From contig NZ_QPNC01000005.1 of the NCBI RefSeq assembly GCF_003386285.1, forward strand, positions 1-64,000: DNA of 64,000 nt. Direction: 5' to 3'. Under the pieces are notes generated by a model. It worked only from the letters and a program-made list of their open reading frames with translations. It made no database searches and was not told where the DNA came from. Each line of letters begins with the position of its first letter. Position 1 is the stretch's first letter. This document shows, piece after piece, positions 10,718-19,641 of this stretch. The position numbers and the translations under genes are program-made. The DNA is from Nocardiopsis sp. FIRDI 009. Lineage in GTDB: Bacteria > Actinomycetota > Actinomycetes > Streptosporangiales > Streptosporangiaceae.

Positions 10718-11966
10718 CCCCCGCGGCGGTCAGCGCCTCGTCCCACGTCGTGGGCTTCTCCAGCAGGCCCCGGTAGCGCATGGTGCGGGGCGTTGACCGC
10801 AGCCCCAGCACCCCGGTGAGCATCCCGCCCCGGCCCAGGAAGGCGACGAACTTCCGGTCCTCCGGGGAGCCGTGCACGAAGGCGACCTCATCGGCGGGCG
10901 CTCCCTGGCCCAGGAGCTGGATCTTCATCTTGTATTGGTCCGACCAGAAGTAGGGGACCGGGGTGAAGGGGGTTCGGCCGCCACCCGCGAGGAGGTTGCG
11001 CGCCGCCGCCGCGCCCTGCTGGCTGGCGTTCGTCCAGTGCTCCAGCCGGATCCGGCCTCCGTAGCGCGGGTGCGGCCAGTTCGCCAGGTCGCCGACGGCG
11101 TACACGCCGGGCACCGACGCGGCGGAGAACTCGTCGCAGACCACCGCGCCGTCGGGGAGCAGCTCCACGCCCGAACCGCGCAGCCACTCGGTGTTCAGCC
11201 GGACGCCCAGCCCGGCCACCACGAGGGACGCCTCGATCGACGACCCGTCCGCCAACCGGACGCGTTCGACGCGGTCGGCGCCCTCGAACCCGGTCACGCC
11301 GACCCCGAGCCGCACGTCGACCCCGTTCTCCCGGTGCAGTTCGGTCAGGACCCGACCGATCCTCGGGTCGATCACCCGGGTCAGCGGCGTCGGCGCCGCC
11401 TCCACCAGGGTCACCTCCATGCCCACGGCGCGGGCGCTGGCCGCCACCTCCGCGCCGACGAACCCCGCCCCGACGACCACGAGGCGGCCACCCGAGTCGA
11501 AGGCCGCGCGTACGGCCTCGGCGTCGTCGAGGGTGCGCAGGACGTGCACACCGTCCAGGGCCGTGTCGGGGCGCCGGGCCCGCGCACCGCTGGCGATGAC
11601 GAGGCCGTCGTAGCGCACGGTCCCGGCGCCCTCCGGCCCGGCCACCTCGACCTCGCGCGTTCGGGTGTCGAGCCCGACCGCGCGGGTGCCCAGGCGAAGG
11701 TCCAGGCCCAGGGCGTCCACGTCGGCGTCGTCGCGCAACCGGAGGGCCCGGTGGCCCACGAGCCAGCCGGGTCCGCCGTTGGACGGGTCCATCCCGACCC
11801 CGGTCAGGACCTCCTTGGACAGCGGGGGCCGCGAGTAGGGGCGGTACGGTTCCTCGCCGACCAGCGTGAGCCGTCCGTCGAAGCCCTGCTCCCGCAGTGC
11901 CTCCGCGGCGTGCAGCCCCGCCATACCGGCGCCGACGATGACGATGTCCTTGAGGGTGTCCGGCAC
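10701..11966 (-). CDS. FAD-dependent pyridine nucleotide-disulfide oxidoreductase (ferredoxin reductase type)
   Basis: A 421-residue two-dinucleotide-fold flavoprotein. The FAD site VGAGMAG is at 11-17, the NAD(P)H site GAGFVGAEVAA in the middle, and the second FAD motif GVYAVGDLANW near residue 300. A C-terminal reductase_C-like domain ends the protein. The best family fit is ferredoxin/rubredoxin reductases of dioxygenase or P450 systems. The convergent, overlapping ferredoxin gene suggests a working electron-transfer pair, although the two cannot share a transcript. Confidence 0.88.
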   Translation of the reverse strand: MPDTLKDIVIVGAGMAGLHAAEALREQGFDGRLTLVGEEPYRPYSRPPLSKEVLTGVGMDPSNGGPGWLVGHRALRLRDDADVDALGLDLRLGTRAVGLDTRTREVEVAGPEGAGTVRYDGLVIASGARARRPDTALDGVHVLRTLDDAEAVRAAFDSGGRLVVVGAGFVGAEVAASARAVGMEVTLVEAAPTPLTRVIDPRIGRVLTELHRENGVDVRLGVGVTGFEGADRVERVRLADGSSIEASLVVAGLGVRLNTEWLRGSGVELLPDGAVVCDEFSAASVPGVYAVGDLANWPHPRYGGRIRLEHWTNASQQGAAAARNLLAGGGRTPFTPVPYFWSDQYKMKIQLLGQGAPADEVAFVHGSPEDRKFVAFLGRGGMLTGVLGLRSTPRTMRYRGLLEKPTTWDEALTAAGATPSR

Positions 11967-12015
11967 TGTGGTGCCCTTCCGAGGTCGAGTCCCACCGGGG
12001 GGTCGGATGTCCGGT

Positions 12016-13041
12016 CTACAGCGCGCGGACCTCCCCGACGGGCGCGCCGCCGCCGTGGATCTCGACGCGCAGCCGATCCTGGACGGGGGAGACGTCCACG
12101 CCGACGGTGCGCAGCGCGTCGAGTGCGACCAGGGTACGCGCCCGCTCCTCGGCGTCGCCGTCGCTGATCTTGACCGCGACGGTCTCTCCGGTGGGCGCGC
12201 CGATGAGGTGCACCCCGTCCGCGCCGATCTTTGCCACCATCCCCGGGACCCGGGTCATCAGCTCGGTGTCGATCCGGTCGGCGCCCGACACGTACTCCGG
12301 GTGGGCGCTCATGGCGTCGGTGACGGCGCGTTCGAGGCTGCCCTCGGGGGCGGTGCGCATGCGCCACAGGCCACGGGCGAGCCCGACCAGGGAGACGGCG
12401 AGCTGGGGCGCTCCGCAGCCGTCGACGGCGGTGTGCGCCACACGCTCCTCGGTCAGCTCCTCGATCGTCTCGCGGACGAGGACCTGGAGGGGGTGCTCCG
12501 GGTCGAGGTAGTCGTCGGTGCTCCAGCCCTGTCGGACGCAGGCGGAGAGCATGCCCGCGTGCTTGCCGGAGCAGTTCATCAGGAGGCGTTCGGGTTCGCG
12601 GCCCGCCCGCAGGAACGCGTGGCGGGCGGCCCGTCCGCCGGGGATGTCCGCGGGGCACCGCAGCGCGTCGGGGGTGAGCCCGGCCTTGGCGAGGATGCGC
12701 TCGGCCTCGGCGGCGTGCAGGTCCTCCCCGCCGTGGCTGCCCGCGGCGATGGCCAGGGAGGGGCCCTCCAGCGGGGCGCCCGCGCGCAGCATGGCCAGGG
12801 CCTGGAAGGGCTTGGCGGCGGAGCGGGGGAACATCGGCTGGTGGACGGGGCCGCGCGCGAGCGCGATCCGTCCGGCGGCGGACAGCGCGACCACCGCGCC
12901 GTAGTGCACGCTCTCGCGCATGCCGGAACGGATGACCTCGGCGAGGGGCACGTACTCCGGGTGCGGGCTCAGCGTCGGCCGTGGGCTCTGCGCCGAAGGC
13001 GTCGGTCGGGGGCCGTGGAGGTCGACGGGCGGTCGGGGCAT
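12016..13041 (-). CDS. Asparaginase of the rhizobial (ReAV/AnsA) type
   Basis: About 341 residues; hydrolyses L-asparagine to aspartate and ammonia if the family assignment holds. It carries the unusual active-site features of this family: an SxxK pair (Ser74-Ala-Ala-Lys77) and the NCSGKH segment (Cys157, Lys160) reminiscent of the metal-binding cysteine/lysine region, plus a later CGAP motif. It lacks the TGGT motifs of classic bacterial asparaginases. GAGGAGAGCCCGT precedes the ATG at 13041; the longer upstream frame crosses the divergent promoter region. Follows the reductase gene by about 50 bp on the opposite side of its promoter. Confidence 0.85.
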   Translation of the reverse strand: MPRPPVDLHGPRPTPSAQSPRPTLSPHPEYVPLAEVIRSGMRESVHYGAVVALSAAGRIALARGPVHQPMFPRSAAKPFQALAMLRAGAPLEGPSLAIAAGSHGGEDLHAAEAERILAKAGLTPDALRCPADIPGGRAARHAFLRAGREPERLLMNCSGKHAGMLSACVRQGWSTDDYLDPEHPLQVLVRETIEELTEERVAHTAVDGCGAPQLAVSLVGLARGLWRMRTAPEGSLERAVTDAMSAHPEYVSGADRIDTELMTRVPGMVAKIGADGVHLIGAPTGETVAVKISDGDAEERARTLVALDALRTVGVDVSPVQDRLRVEIHGGGAPVGEVRAL

Positions 13042-13320
13042 ACGGGCTCTCCTCGCCGTTGAGGTTCGGGTACGCGGGGAGTGTCCATCGGTGGACACGA
13101 CTAAGAACGTTACATAACGCACCTTTCTTCCGGTTGTGGGGTGGGATCGACCACCCTCATCGGCCCCCTGTCCCCGCTCACCCGGGCGCCCCGGCCGTGT
13201 CGGGACCGGGCGGCTCCGCGGACGACCGTGGTACCGGTGCGCACGGGGAGTAAGGTCGGTTCGAGCACGGGCCGGCCCGAACGCCGGTGGGTCGGCGGTG
13301 ACGAGGAAGTGGAGCACGCG

Positions 13321-14232
13321 ATGGGAACGCTGCGGATGGGCGCGCTGACCCGGAGGCGGGTCGGCCTGCGGGCGGCGGACCTGGAGTACGCGGTGCTCGA
13401 CACCGAGACGACGGGACTGGACCCGAGCGCGGGCGCCCGCGTCGTCGAGATCGCCGTGGTGCGTATGCGCGGCGACGGAGCGGTGGTCGAGGAGTTCAAC
13501 ACGCTGGTGGACCCGTGCGCGCCGGTGAGCGGGCGTGAGTTCCACGGCATCGGCGACAGCGACACCGTCGGCGCCCCCACCTCGGCCCAACTGGTCCCCA
13601 AGCTGACCGGACTCCTCTCCGGCGCGGTCGTGGTCAGCCACAACCTGGACTTCGAACAGCGCTTCCTGGCCTCCGAGCTGGTCCCGGCGGGGCTCCCCGC
13701 CGGCCAGTCCGGCCTGTGCACGCTGCGCGCCCTGCGCTCCCAGCTCGACCTGCGCCGGTACTCGCTCGCCCGGGCCTCCCACGCGCTCAGCGGGGACTGG
13801 CCGACCGGTCAGCACACCGCCTTGGGGGACGCTCGGGCCTGCGCCAAGCTGCTCGCGGAACTGCTGGCCAACGCCCCCGGTGAACTCCGCTACAGCGGCC
13901 CCGAACCGCGGGCCCTCCCGGTCCCCGGGGCGGGGTCCGCCGCCCCGGTGCGGTGGAAACCGCGCACGAACGGGGCGCCCGGCGGGCTCGCGCCGCTGCG
14001 CCCCTGGCCGTCGTGCTGGCGGGCGGTGGAGCTGGACGCGAAGCTGTGCGGCGGCGCGTTCGACGTCCGGGCCCGGACGGAGGCGGAGTCGGCCGCCCGT
14101 CGTGACAGTCGCCTGCGTGCGCGGCTGGCCACGGTCGCGGCGGTGACGGGCGGGGCGGCCGCCACGGCGGTCGGCGGTCTGCTCGTGCGCATGGCGGGGG
14201 AGGCCGGCGGCCTCAGAGGCCGGAGAGGGTGA
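13321..14232 (+). CDS. DEDDh-family 3'-5' exonuclease (DnaQ-like)
   Basis: About 303 residues. The exonuclease domain begins YAVLDTETTGLDP (Asp27, Glu29), followed by REFHGIGD, SHNLDFEQ and the terminal HTALGDARA, which together supply the DEDDh metal and catalytic residues of the Pol III epsilon family. After about residue 190 comes a low-complexity region and a C-terminus ending in a hydrophobic Ala/Gly segment (about 275-295) that could be a membrane anchor, which is unusual for this family. The ATG at 13321 has GTGGAG upstream. Role could be DNA repair or RNA trimming; not a replicase subunit by context. Confidence 0.87.
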   Translation: MGTLRMGALTRRRVGLRAADLEYAVLDTETTGLDPSAGARVVEIAVVRMRGDGAVVEEFNTLVDPCAPVSGREFHGIGDSDTVGAPTSAQLVPKLTGLLSGAVVVSHNLDFEQRFLASELVPAGLPAGQSGLCTLRALRSQLDLRRYSLARASHALSGDWPTGQHTALGDARACAKLLAELLANAPGELRYSGPEPRALPVPGAGSAAPVRWKPRTNGAPGGLAPLRPWPSCWRAVELDAKLCGGAFDVRARTEAESAARRDSRLRARLATVAAVTGGAAATAVGGLLVRMAGEAGGLRGRRG

Positions 14233-14404
14233 GGAAGAACGCCACGATCAGCGCGCTGCCTCCGACCGCCGTGCACAGGGCGCGTCCCTGCTCGGTGAGC
14301 CGTGCCGAGACCAGCCGGATCCGGGACGCCGCGTAACGGGGCACCTTGTTGAACAGGGCGAGCGACACCAGGACGGCGCCGAACAGGATCAGCACGAGGG
14401 ACAC
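14213..14404 (-). CDS. Small two-helix membrane protein, unknown
   Basis: About 63 residues from the GTG at 14404 (an alternative GTG at 14488 would add 28 polar residues). Two hydrophobic segments, VSLVLILFGAVLVSLALF and ALCTAVGGSALIVAFFLTL, flank a basic loop (KVPRYAASRIRLVSARL). Its last 20 bases overlap the exonuclease gene convergently. No family recognised. The start is uncertain because neither GTG has a good ribosome site. Confidence 0.55.
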   Translation of the reverse strand: MSLVLILFGAVLVSLALFNKVPRYAASRIRLVSARLTEQGRALCTAVGGSALIVAFFLTLSGL

Positions 14405-14556
14405 GTCGGGGAGGGCCTCACGACTCGACGGGGTGGTCGGGCGCCCGGGAGGGGCGGGCAGCCCGATTCTCGCCGAAGACACCGACACGTCGCGACTCGG
14501 TCCCTCTGGGCGTGGTTGCCCGATCGGGTTACGGACCCGCCCTTATCGCGCTGTGA

Positions 14557-15216
14557 TCACGAACTCATACCGTGAGTCACGGTGCGTGTGGATTTCGGCA
14601 AGATCGTGTCGACGGTTTCGGACGCCACCCCCAGTGCCCGGAGGACGAACCGGGTGACGAGCGCGTGGGTCTCGTCCAGGTCGATCTCACCGCTGACGAG
14701 CGGGATCCGTTGGGATCCCACCATGGACAGGGTGAGCCGGGCGGTCGCCTCGGCGGGCAGCGGGTCGAACTCGCCCGCAGCGGCGCCCTCCTCCAGGATT
14801 CCGGTGAGCAGGCGCTGCATGGGCGCCACGTGCGCGGCGAGCGCCTGGTAGGCGTCCGGGCCGAGGCTGGCCCCGAGTTCGGCCGCCGGCGGATGCGGAT
14901 GGGCGACGATGCCTTCGAGCTGGAGGCGGACGAACGCGGAGACCCGGCGCGCCGCCGACACCCCCGAGGGCAGTTCGCGCTCGTACTGCTCGACGAACGC
15001 GTTGCTGACCTCCTCGGTGAAGGCCAACAGCAGCGTCGCCTTGTCCGGGAAGTAGTTGTACAGGGCCGTGCGGGTGATGCCTGCGGCGTTGGCCACGTGG
15101 GTCATGGAGACGCGGTCGATCCCCTGTGACCGGATCAGCTCGTCGACGGCCGCCATGATGCGCTCCCGCGTGCGGGCACGGTGCGCGGCGATGGTCGGTG
15201 CCGTGATCTTGGGCAT
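14557..15216 (-). CDS. TetR-family regulator beside the heme oxygenase gene
   Basis: A 219-residue repressor-type protein. The N-terminal TetR helix-turn-helix (about residues 16-62) includes RERIMAAVDELIRSQG, VSMTHVANAAGITRTALYNYFPDKATLL. The C-terminal ligand domain is poorly conserved, as usual. It lies 98 bp downstream of the heme oxygenase gene and on the same strand, so it may be co-transcribed with it. Two TGAC-N4-TGTCA elements at the heme oxygenase promoter are candidate operators. Ligand unknown; heme or a porphyrin would make sense. Confidence 0.88.
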   Translation of the reverse strand: MPKITAPTIAAHRARTRERIMAAVDELIRSQGIDRVSMTHVANAAGITRTALYNYFPDKATLLLAFTEEVSNAFVEQYERELPSGVSAARRVSAFVRLQLEGIVAHPHPPAAELGASLGPDAYQALAAHVAPMQRLLTGILEEGAAAGEFDPLPAEATARLTLSMVGSQRIPLVSGEIDLDETHALVTRFVLRALGVASETVDTILPKSTRTVTHGMSS

Positions 15217-15314
15217 CCTCCTATGGTGTCACGCGTGGAGGTCACCGCGGTGCGTGCCGCGGGGGCGGTCGGGTGCTCCGGCACGGTCGTCGCAGGGGCG
15301 GAGAGGGCGTTCTC

Positions 15315-15989
15315 CTACCGCGCTCCCCACGTGCGTCCCAGGTCGGCCAGGACCTCGGTGTTGAGCTGGTAGGCCAGGCGGGTCTCGCGGACGAGCCGGT
15401 CGGCGGCGGCCGGGTCCAGGCCCAGGGCGTCGAGGCGTTGGCGGTAGTCGGAGCGGAACCGGGGCAGGCTGCCGAGTTCGTCGAAGACGTAGAAGGACAG
15501 GCCCTCGTGCGTGAGTCCGTAGGCCCTGGCGGCCACCTGGCGGATGAACTGGCCGCCGGACACGTCGCCCATGTACCGCGTGTAGTGGTGGGCGACGAAC
15601 CCCTCGGGGTGGTCGGCCATCTGCTCGATGCGGGCCACGTAGGTGCGGGTGGGCGGGCTGGGGGAGATCCGGTCGCGCCACCCGGGGCCGAGGAGGTGTT
15701 CCAGGTCGCGCACGAGCGCGGGGACGCGCGGCAGACCGGGCCACTGGAAGCGGCCCGCCACCGGGTCGTCCGCCAGCGCGCGGCCGAGGTCCTCCAGGGC
15801 CGCGTAGGCGAAGTAGTGCTGGGCGACCATCGCGGTGTAGCCGTCGATCGGGAGCGTGCCGCCCAGGAGGGCCCGGGTGAACCCGTGGTACTCCGCCGCC
15901 TCGTGGTCCTGCCAGGTCGCGGCCTTGAGCCGTTCGGAGAACGGGACCCCGGCGTCCTGGGACGTAGTGGCCTGGACCGTCGTGCTCAT
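15315..15989 (-). CDS. Heme oxygenase (biliverdin-producing type)
   Basis: A 224-residue cytoplasmic enzyme that opens heme to biliverdin, CO and Fe2+. The proximal ligand His29 lies in QDHEAAE, and the distal-helix motif GDVSGGQF (141-148) is intact. Size and pattern match bacterial HmuO-type enzymes. A perfect -35 (TTGACA, minus strand 16057-16052) lies upstream, with palindromic TGAC...GTCA elements around the -10 region, so expression is probably repressed by the adjacent TetR protein. No heme transporter is in the window. Likely role: iron acquisition from heme or heme detoxification. Confidence 0.93.
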   Translation of the reverse strand: MSTTVQATTSQDAGVPFSERLKAATWQDHEAAEYHGFTRALLGGTLPIDGYTAMVAQHYFAYAALEDLGRALADDPVAGRFQWPGLPRVPALVRDLEHLLGPGWRDRISPSPPTRTYVARIEQMADHPEGFVAHHYTRYMGDVSGGQFIRQVAARAYGLTHEGLSFYVFDELGSLPRFRSDYRQRLDALGLDPAAADRLVRETRLAYQLNTEVLADLGRTWGAR

Positions 15990-16022
15990 CCGGGTCGTCC
16001 GCCTTCCGTGTGGAGAATTTCA

Positions 16023-16078
16023 TGACATGATGTCACCAAGATGGGAGGGCGTGTCAAGAGGTATATGACGAGGTGTCA
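16023..16078 (-). promoter_or_regulatory. Heme oxygenase promoter with two TGAC-N4-TGTCA elements
   Basis: Two copies of the form TGAC-N4-TGTCA occur: TGACATGATGTCA (16023-16035) and TGACGAGGTGTCA (16066-16078), 43 bp apart. Between them on the minus strand is a consensus -35 TTGACA (16057-16052). The first copy covers the expected -10 position and the second lies just upstream of the -35. This is the classical layout for a TetR-type repressor, and a TetR gene follows in the same direction. The next 330 bases up to the phosphatase gene (16079-16407) hold no gene. Confidence 0.6.
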
Positions 16079-16407
16079 GATAAATTGCCCATACACGCCC
16101 GTACCGAGCGGAACATCACATCCGGCACGTTCCCCTGCACGCGCCGATGCGCGTGCCGAAACCCCTTGCAGGCGGGCCTGCACGTGCACCGCCGAGCGGT
16201 TTCGGCGGCCGCCGCGTGCGACGCGGGGACGGCCTCCGAACGCGCCTCCGTTGGATGTGTCTCGTCACGCTCGCTGGTCAACAGGTCGCTGTGGCGTTTA
16301 TCGTTTGGTTGTCGTGCGGGTCCGAACCGCCGGGAAGACCCGAGGTGTCCAACCCCGGGACACGCGGCGCGACAGCGCCCCACGGGCCAGCAGACCAAAG
16401 GCGATGA

Positions 16408-17712
16408 GTGGATACCAGGAGAACAGGGCACGATCCCGTGACGGTGATCGGCGACGAGGCGGCCAGCACCGCCACCACACACGGCGCCGCCGCGCATGAC
16501 GGCGCCGCCCTCGGTGATGGCACCGCCCCGCCCCACCGTCTGGAGGCGCCGGTCGAATCGGTGGACGTCCTGCTCGTCGAGGACGACCCGGGTGACGCCC
16601 TCCTCGCCGAGGAACTGCTCGCCGACACCCCCCTGACCACGCGCATCACGTGGGTCCCCACCCTCGCGGACGCCCGCGCGCCCCTCAAGGACTTCCGCGG
16701 CTGCGTCCTGCTCGACCTCAACCTCCCCGACGCCCAGGGCCTGGACCTGCTGCGCGAGGTGCTCCAGAGCGCGCCCTCGGCCGCCGTCGTCGTCCTCACC
16801 GGTCTCGACGACGAACACGAGGGCGTGGCCGCAGTCGCCGCCGGTGCCCAGGACTACCTGGTCAAGGGCCAGGTCGACGGTTCCCTCCTCGGTCGCAGCC
16901 TGCGCTACTCCCTGGAGCGCCGCCGCGCCGACGAGAACGCCCGGCAACTGCACGAGGCCCGCATGCGCGCCCGTGAGAACACACGCCTCGAACGCGGCCT
17001 GCTGCCCCAGGTCCTGCTCCAGAGTTCACCCCTGAGCCACCGCGCCTACTACCGGCCGGGCCGCAAGCGCGCCGTGGTCGGCGGTGACTTCTACGACGCG
17101 GTCGAGAAGAACGGCACCACGCACGTCATCATCGGCGACGTCAGCGGCCACGGCCCCGACGAGGCGGCCCTCGGAGTGAGCCTGCGCATCGCCTGGCGCA
17201 CCCTCGTCATGGCCGGCGTCGCCGAGGAGCGCGTCCTGCCGAACCTGGAGGAGATCCTGGTCAGCGAGCGGGCCCAGGAGGAGATGTACGCGACGCTGTG
17301 CATGGCCAGCCTCGACACCGGCACCGACCGCGTCCGGGTCCGCGTTCTCGGCCACCCGCCGCCCCTGGTCGTCCAGGACGGCTCGGTCGTGGAGACCCAG
17401 GCCTCCCCGCAGCCGCCGCTGGGCGTCTTCCCCGTCGAACAGGCCGACGTCGACGAGGTCGTCCTGCCGGTGGGCGCGAGCATGCTCTTCTACACCGACG
17501 GCCTCGTCGACGCCTACGACGGAGGCCCGCCCGCGCGCCTGGAGGTCGCGGGCCTGCGCCGGATGATCAGCGGCGTCCTCGACCAGGGGGTGCCCCTGAA
17601 CCTCCTGCCCGAACACGTGGTGGACGAGGCCGAGCGCAGCAACGGCGGACCGCTCCAGGACGACGTGGCGATGCTGCTCATCACGCACGGCGCTGACGGG
17701 GCCGCGGAGTGA
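16408..17712 (+). CDS. Receiver domain fused to SpoIIE/PP2C-type phosphatase
   Basis: A 434-residue response-regulator phosphatase. After a 50-residue Ala/Thr-rich leader comes a receiver domain (VDVLLVEDDPGD at 52-63, phospho-acceptor Asp103, Lys153 in YLVKG). A short coiled coil (about 165-200) joins it to a SpoIIE-type PP2C domain with GGDFYD (225-230) and GDVSGHG (243-249), whose acidic residues bind two metals. Such proteins dephosphorylate anti-sigma-factor antagonists on a signal from a partner kinase. GTG 16408 is preceded by AAAGG. Its stop overlaps the start of the kinase gene (GTGA), so they are translationally coupled. Confidence 0.9.
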   Translation: MDTRRTGHDPVTVIGDEAASTATTHGAAAHDGAALGDGTAPPHRLEAPVESVDVLLVEDDPGDALLAEELLADTPLTTRITWVPTLADARAPLKDFRGCVLLDLNLPDAQGLDLLREVLQSAPSAAVVVLTGLDDEHEGVAAVAAGAQDYLVKGQVDGSLLGRSLRYSLERRRADENARQLHEARMRARENTRLERGLLPQVLLQSSPLSHRAYYRPGRKRAVVGGDFYDAVEKNGTTHVIIGDVSGHGPDEAALGVSLRIAWRTLVMAGVAEERVLPNLEEILVSERAQEEMYATLCMASLDTGTDRVRVRVLGHPPPLVVQDGSVVETQASPQPPLGVFPVEQADVDEVVLPVGASMLFYTDGLVDAYDGGPPARLEVAGLRRMISGVLDQGVPLNLLPEHVVDEAERSNGGPLQDDVAMLLITHGADGAAE

Positions 17713-19625
17713 GCCGTACCGAGGAGGCGGCCGTGGAATCCGAGGGGAACGAGCCCCGCCGCTCCCCGGGAACACCGGTCGGCGGAGTCCTGTTCGTGGA
17801 CGGCGTACCGCGCGGCCTGGCCGGGCCGCGGGCCTCCTGGAGCCTGCGCCGCCGTGTCACCAGCCTGCTGACCGTGGTCGCGGTCGTGCTGGTCACGGCC
17901 GTGTCGGTGATCACGCTGGCCGCGCTCAACGCCCGTGACTCGCTCACGTTGCAGGTGGACTCGCTGACACCGACCGTGAACGCCGTCGAACAGACCCGCT
18001 CGGCCTACCTCAGCCAGGACCACGCCCTGCGCGGCTACATCCTCACCCAGGACCGCGAGTTCCTGGAGCCCTACATGGCGGCCAACGTCACCCTGCTGGA
18101 CAACCGCGCCGACCTCGCCCGCCTGGCCGAGGACAACCCCGCCGTGGCCTCCAACATCGAGGACCTGCTCGCCGCCGGGGAGCAGTGGACCACGGAGTTC
18201 GCCGAGCCCGTCCTGGAGCAGGTGAGCAACGGGGAGACACCCTCCCAGGAGGACCTCCAGAACGGCCGGGTGCTCTTCCTGGAGCTCAACCGCGTCAGCG
18301 ACGCCACCGACCAACAGCTCCGCAGCGAGATCGACGAGGCCCGCACCGGGTTGACGACGGCCACGCAGCAGGTCGTCGCGCTGCTGGTCCTGGTCGGTCT
18401 GGTCGTGGTGTTCCTGTCGGTGTTCCTGTGGGTCATGCTCCAGCAATGGGTGCTGCGCCCCCTGGAGGAACTCGCCGGGCACATGCGGCAGGTGTCGGAG
18501 GGATACTACGCCCACCGCATCAGCCTGCACGGGCCGCCGGAGATCGTCCGGCTCGGCCAGGACGTGGACGCCATGCGCGAACGCATCGTGCACGACCTCG
18601 ACGCGGTGGCCAGCGCGCGCCGCGCCCTCCAGGAGCAGTCCACGCTGCTGGAACACCAGGCCGAGGAACTGCGCCGCTCCAACCTGGAACTCGAACAGTT
18701 CGCCTACGTCGCCTCCCACGACCTCCAGGAGCCGCTGCGCAAGGTGGCGAGCTTCTGCCAGCTGCTGCAACGCCGCTACCACGGGCAGCTGGACGAGCGC
18801 GCCGACTCCTACATCGACTTCGCGGTCGAGGGAGCCAAGCGCATGCAGACCCTGATCAACGACCTGCTGGCCTTCTCCAGGGTCGGCCGGACCAAGGACT
18901 TCGCCTCCGTGGACCTGGACGTGGCGCTGGGCGACGCGCTCAGCAGCCTGTCGACCAGGTTGGAGGAGGCGGGAGCCGAGGTCACGAGCGACCCCCTGCC
19001 CACGGTCCAGGGCGACCGCACCCTGCTCACCCAGGTGTTCTTCAACCTGGTGGGCAACGCCGTGAAGTTCCGCGCCGAGGAGGACCCGCGGGTCCACATC
19101 AGCGTCGAGCGCAGCGGCGACGAGTGGGTGTTCTGCTGCGCCGACAACGGGATCGGGATCGAACCGCAGTACGCCGAGCGCATCTTCGTGATCTTCCAGC
19201 GGTTGCATACCCGTGACAAGTACACGGGAACGGGCATCGGCCTGGCGATGTGCAAGAAGATCGTGGAGTTCCACGGCGGTCGGATCTGGTTGGACGTCGA
19301 CGACGGGTCGCAGGACACCGGTCGGACCGGAACGCGCATATGCTGGTCCCTGCCCGCGGACCCCGACGAGGACGTGACGGCCGACACGGCGGGAACCGTC
19401 GAGGACGTCGACGACGATATCGGGGACGAGGGTGCGGAGGACGCCGGAGCCACGACCGCGGACACGGACGTGGACCCGGCGCCGGCGGCCGCGCGGCGGC
19501 CCGTGGGTACCGACGCCTCCGGAGCGGGCGGAGCCGGGTCGGGCGCAGAGCCCGGCCGAACGCCGTCCGTCCGGTCCGTCACCGATGGCGGTACGGTTCC
19601 CCCCGGTGACGGGGCGGGGCCCTGA
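17709..19625 (+). CDS. Membrane histidine kinase with CHASE3-like sensor, phytochrome-type kinase core
   Basis: About 638 residues. TM1 is near 50-72, then a roughly 145-residue extracytoplasmic helical domain of CHASE3 type (TRSAYLSQDHALRGYILTQD), TM2 about 222-244, a HAMP linker, and a kinase core with phospho-acceptor His337 in FAYVASHDLQEPLRKV. The ATPase boxes NLVGNAVKF, DNGIGIEP and GTGIGLAMCKKI follow. The DLQEPL H-box is typical of cyanobacterial/phytochrome-type kinases paired with Rcp1-like receivers. About 90 acidic, low-complexity residues follow the kinase. Start GTG overlaps the phosphatase stop. Predicted to phosphorylate one or both flanking receivers. Confidence 0.9.
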   Translation: MSRTEEAAVESEGNEPRRSPGTPVGGVLFVDGVPRGLAGPRASWSLRRRVTSLLTVVAVVLVTAVSVITLAALNARDSLTLQVDSLTPTVNAVEQTRSAYLSQDHALRGYILTQDREFLEPYMAANVTLLDNRADLARLAEDNPAVASNIEDLLAAGEQWTTEFAEPVLEQVSNGETPSQEDLQNGRVLFLELNRVSDATDQQLRSEIDEARTGLTTATQQVVALLVLVGLVVVFLSVFLWVMLQQWVLRPLEELAGHMRQVSEGYYAHRISLHGPPEIVRLGQDVDAMRERIVHDLDAVASARRALQEQSTLLEHQAEELRRSNLELEQFAYVASHDLQEPLRKVASFCQLLQRRYHGQLDERADSYIDFAVEGAKRMQTLINDLLAFSRVGRTKDFASVDLDVALGDALSSLSTRLEEAGAEVTSDPLPTVQGDRTLLTQVFFNLVGNAVKFRAEEDPRVHISVERSGDEWVFCCADNGIGIEPQYAERIFVIFQRLHTRDKYTGTGIGLAMCKKIVEFHGGRIWLDVDDGSQDTGRTGTRICWSLPADPDEDVTADTAGTVEDVDDDIGDEGAEDAGATTADTDVDPAPAAARRPVGTDASGAGGAGSGAEPGRTPSVRSVTDGGTVPPGDGAGP

Positions 19626-19641
19626 GCAGGGGTCTGGAAGC

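Noticed and set aside
12016-13815. 599-residue leftward open frame extending the asparaginase gene
   Set aside because: Everything upstream of 13041 is antisense to the exonuclease gene and its promoter, and the ribosome site and family start support ATG 13041.
14404-14488. N-terminal extension of the small membrane protein from GTG 14488
   Set aside because: The added 28 residues are polar and the upstream sequence shows no ribosome site; kept only as an alternative start.
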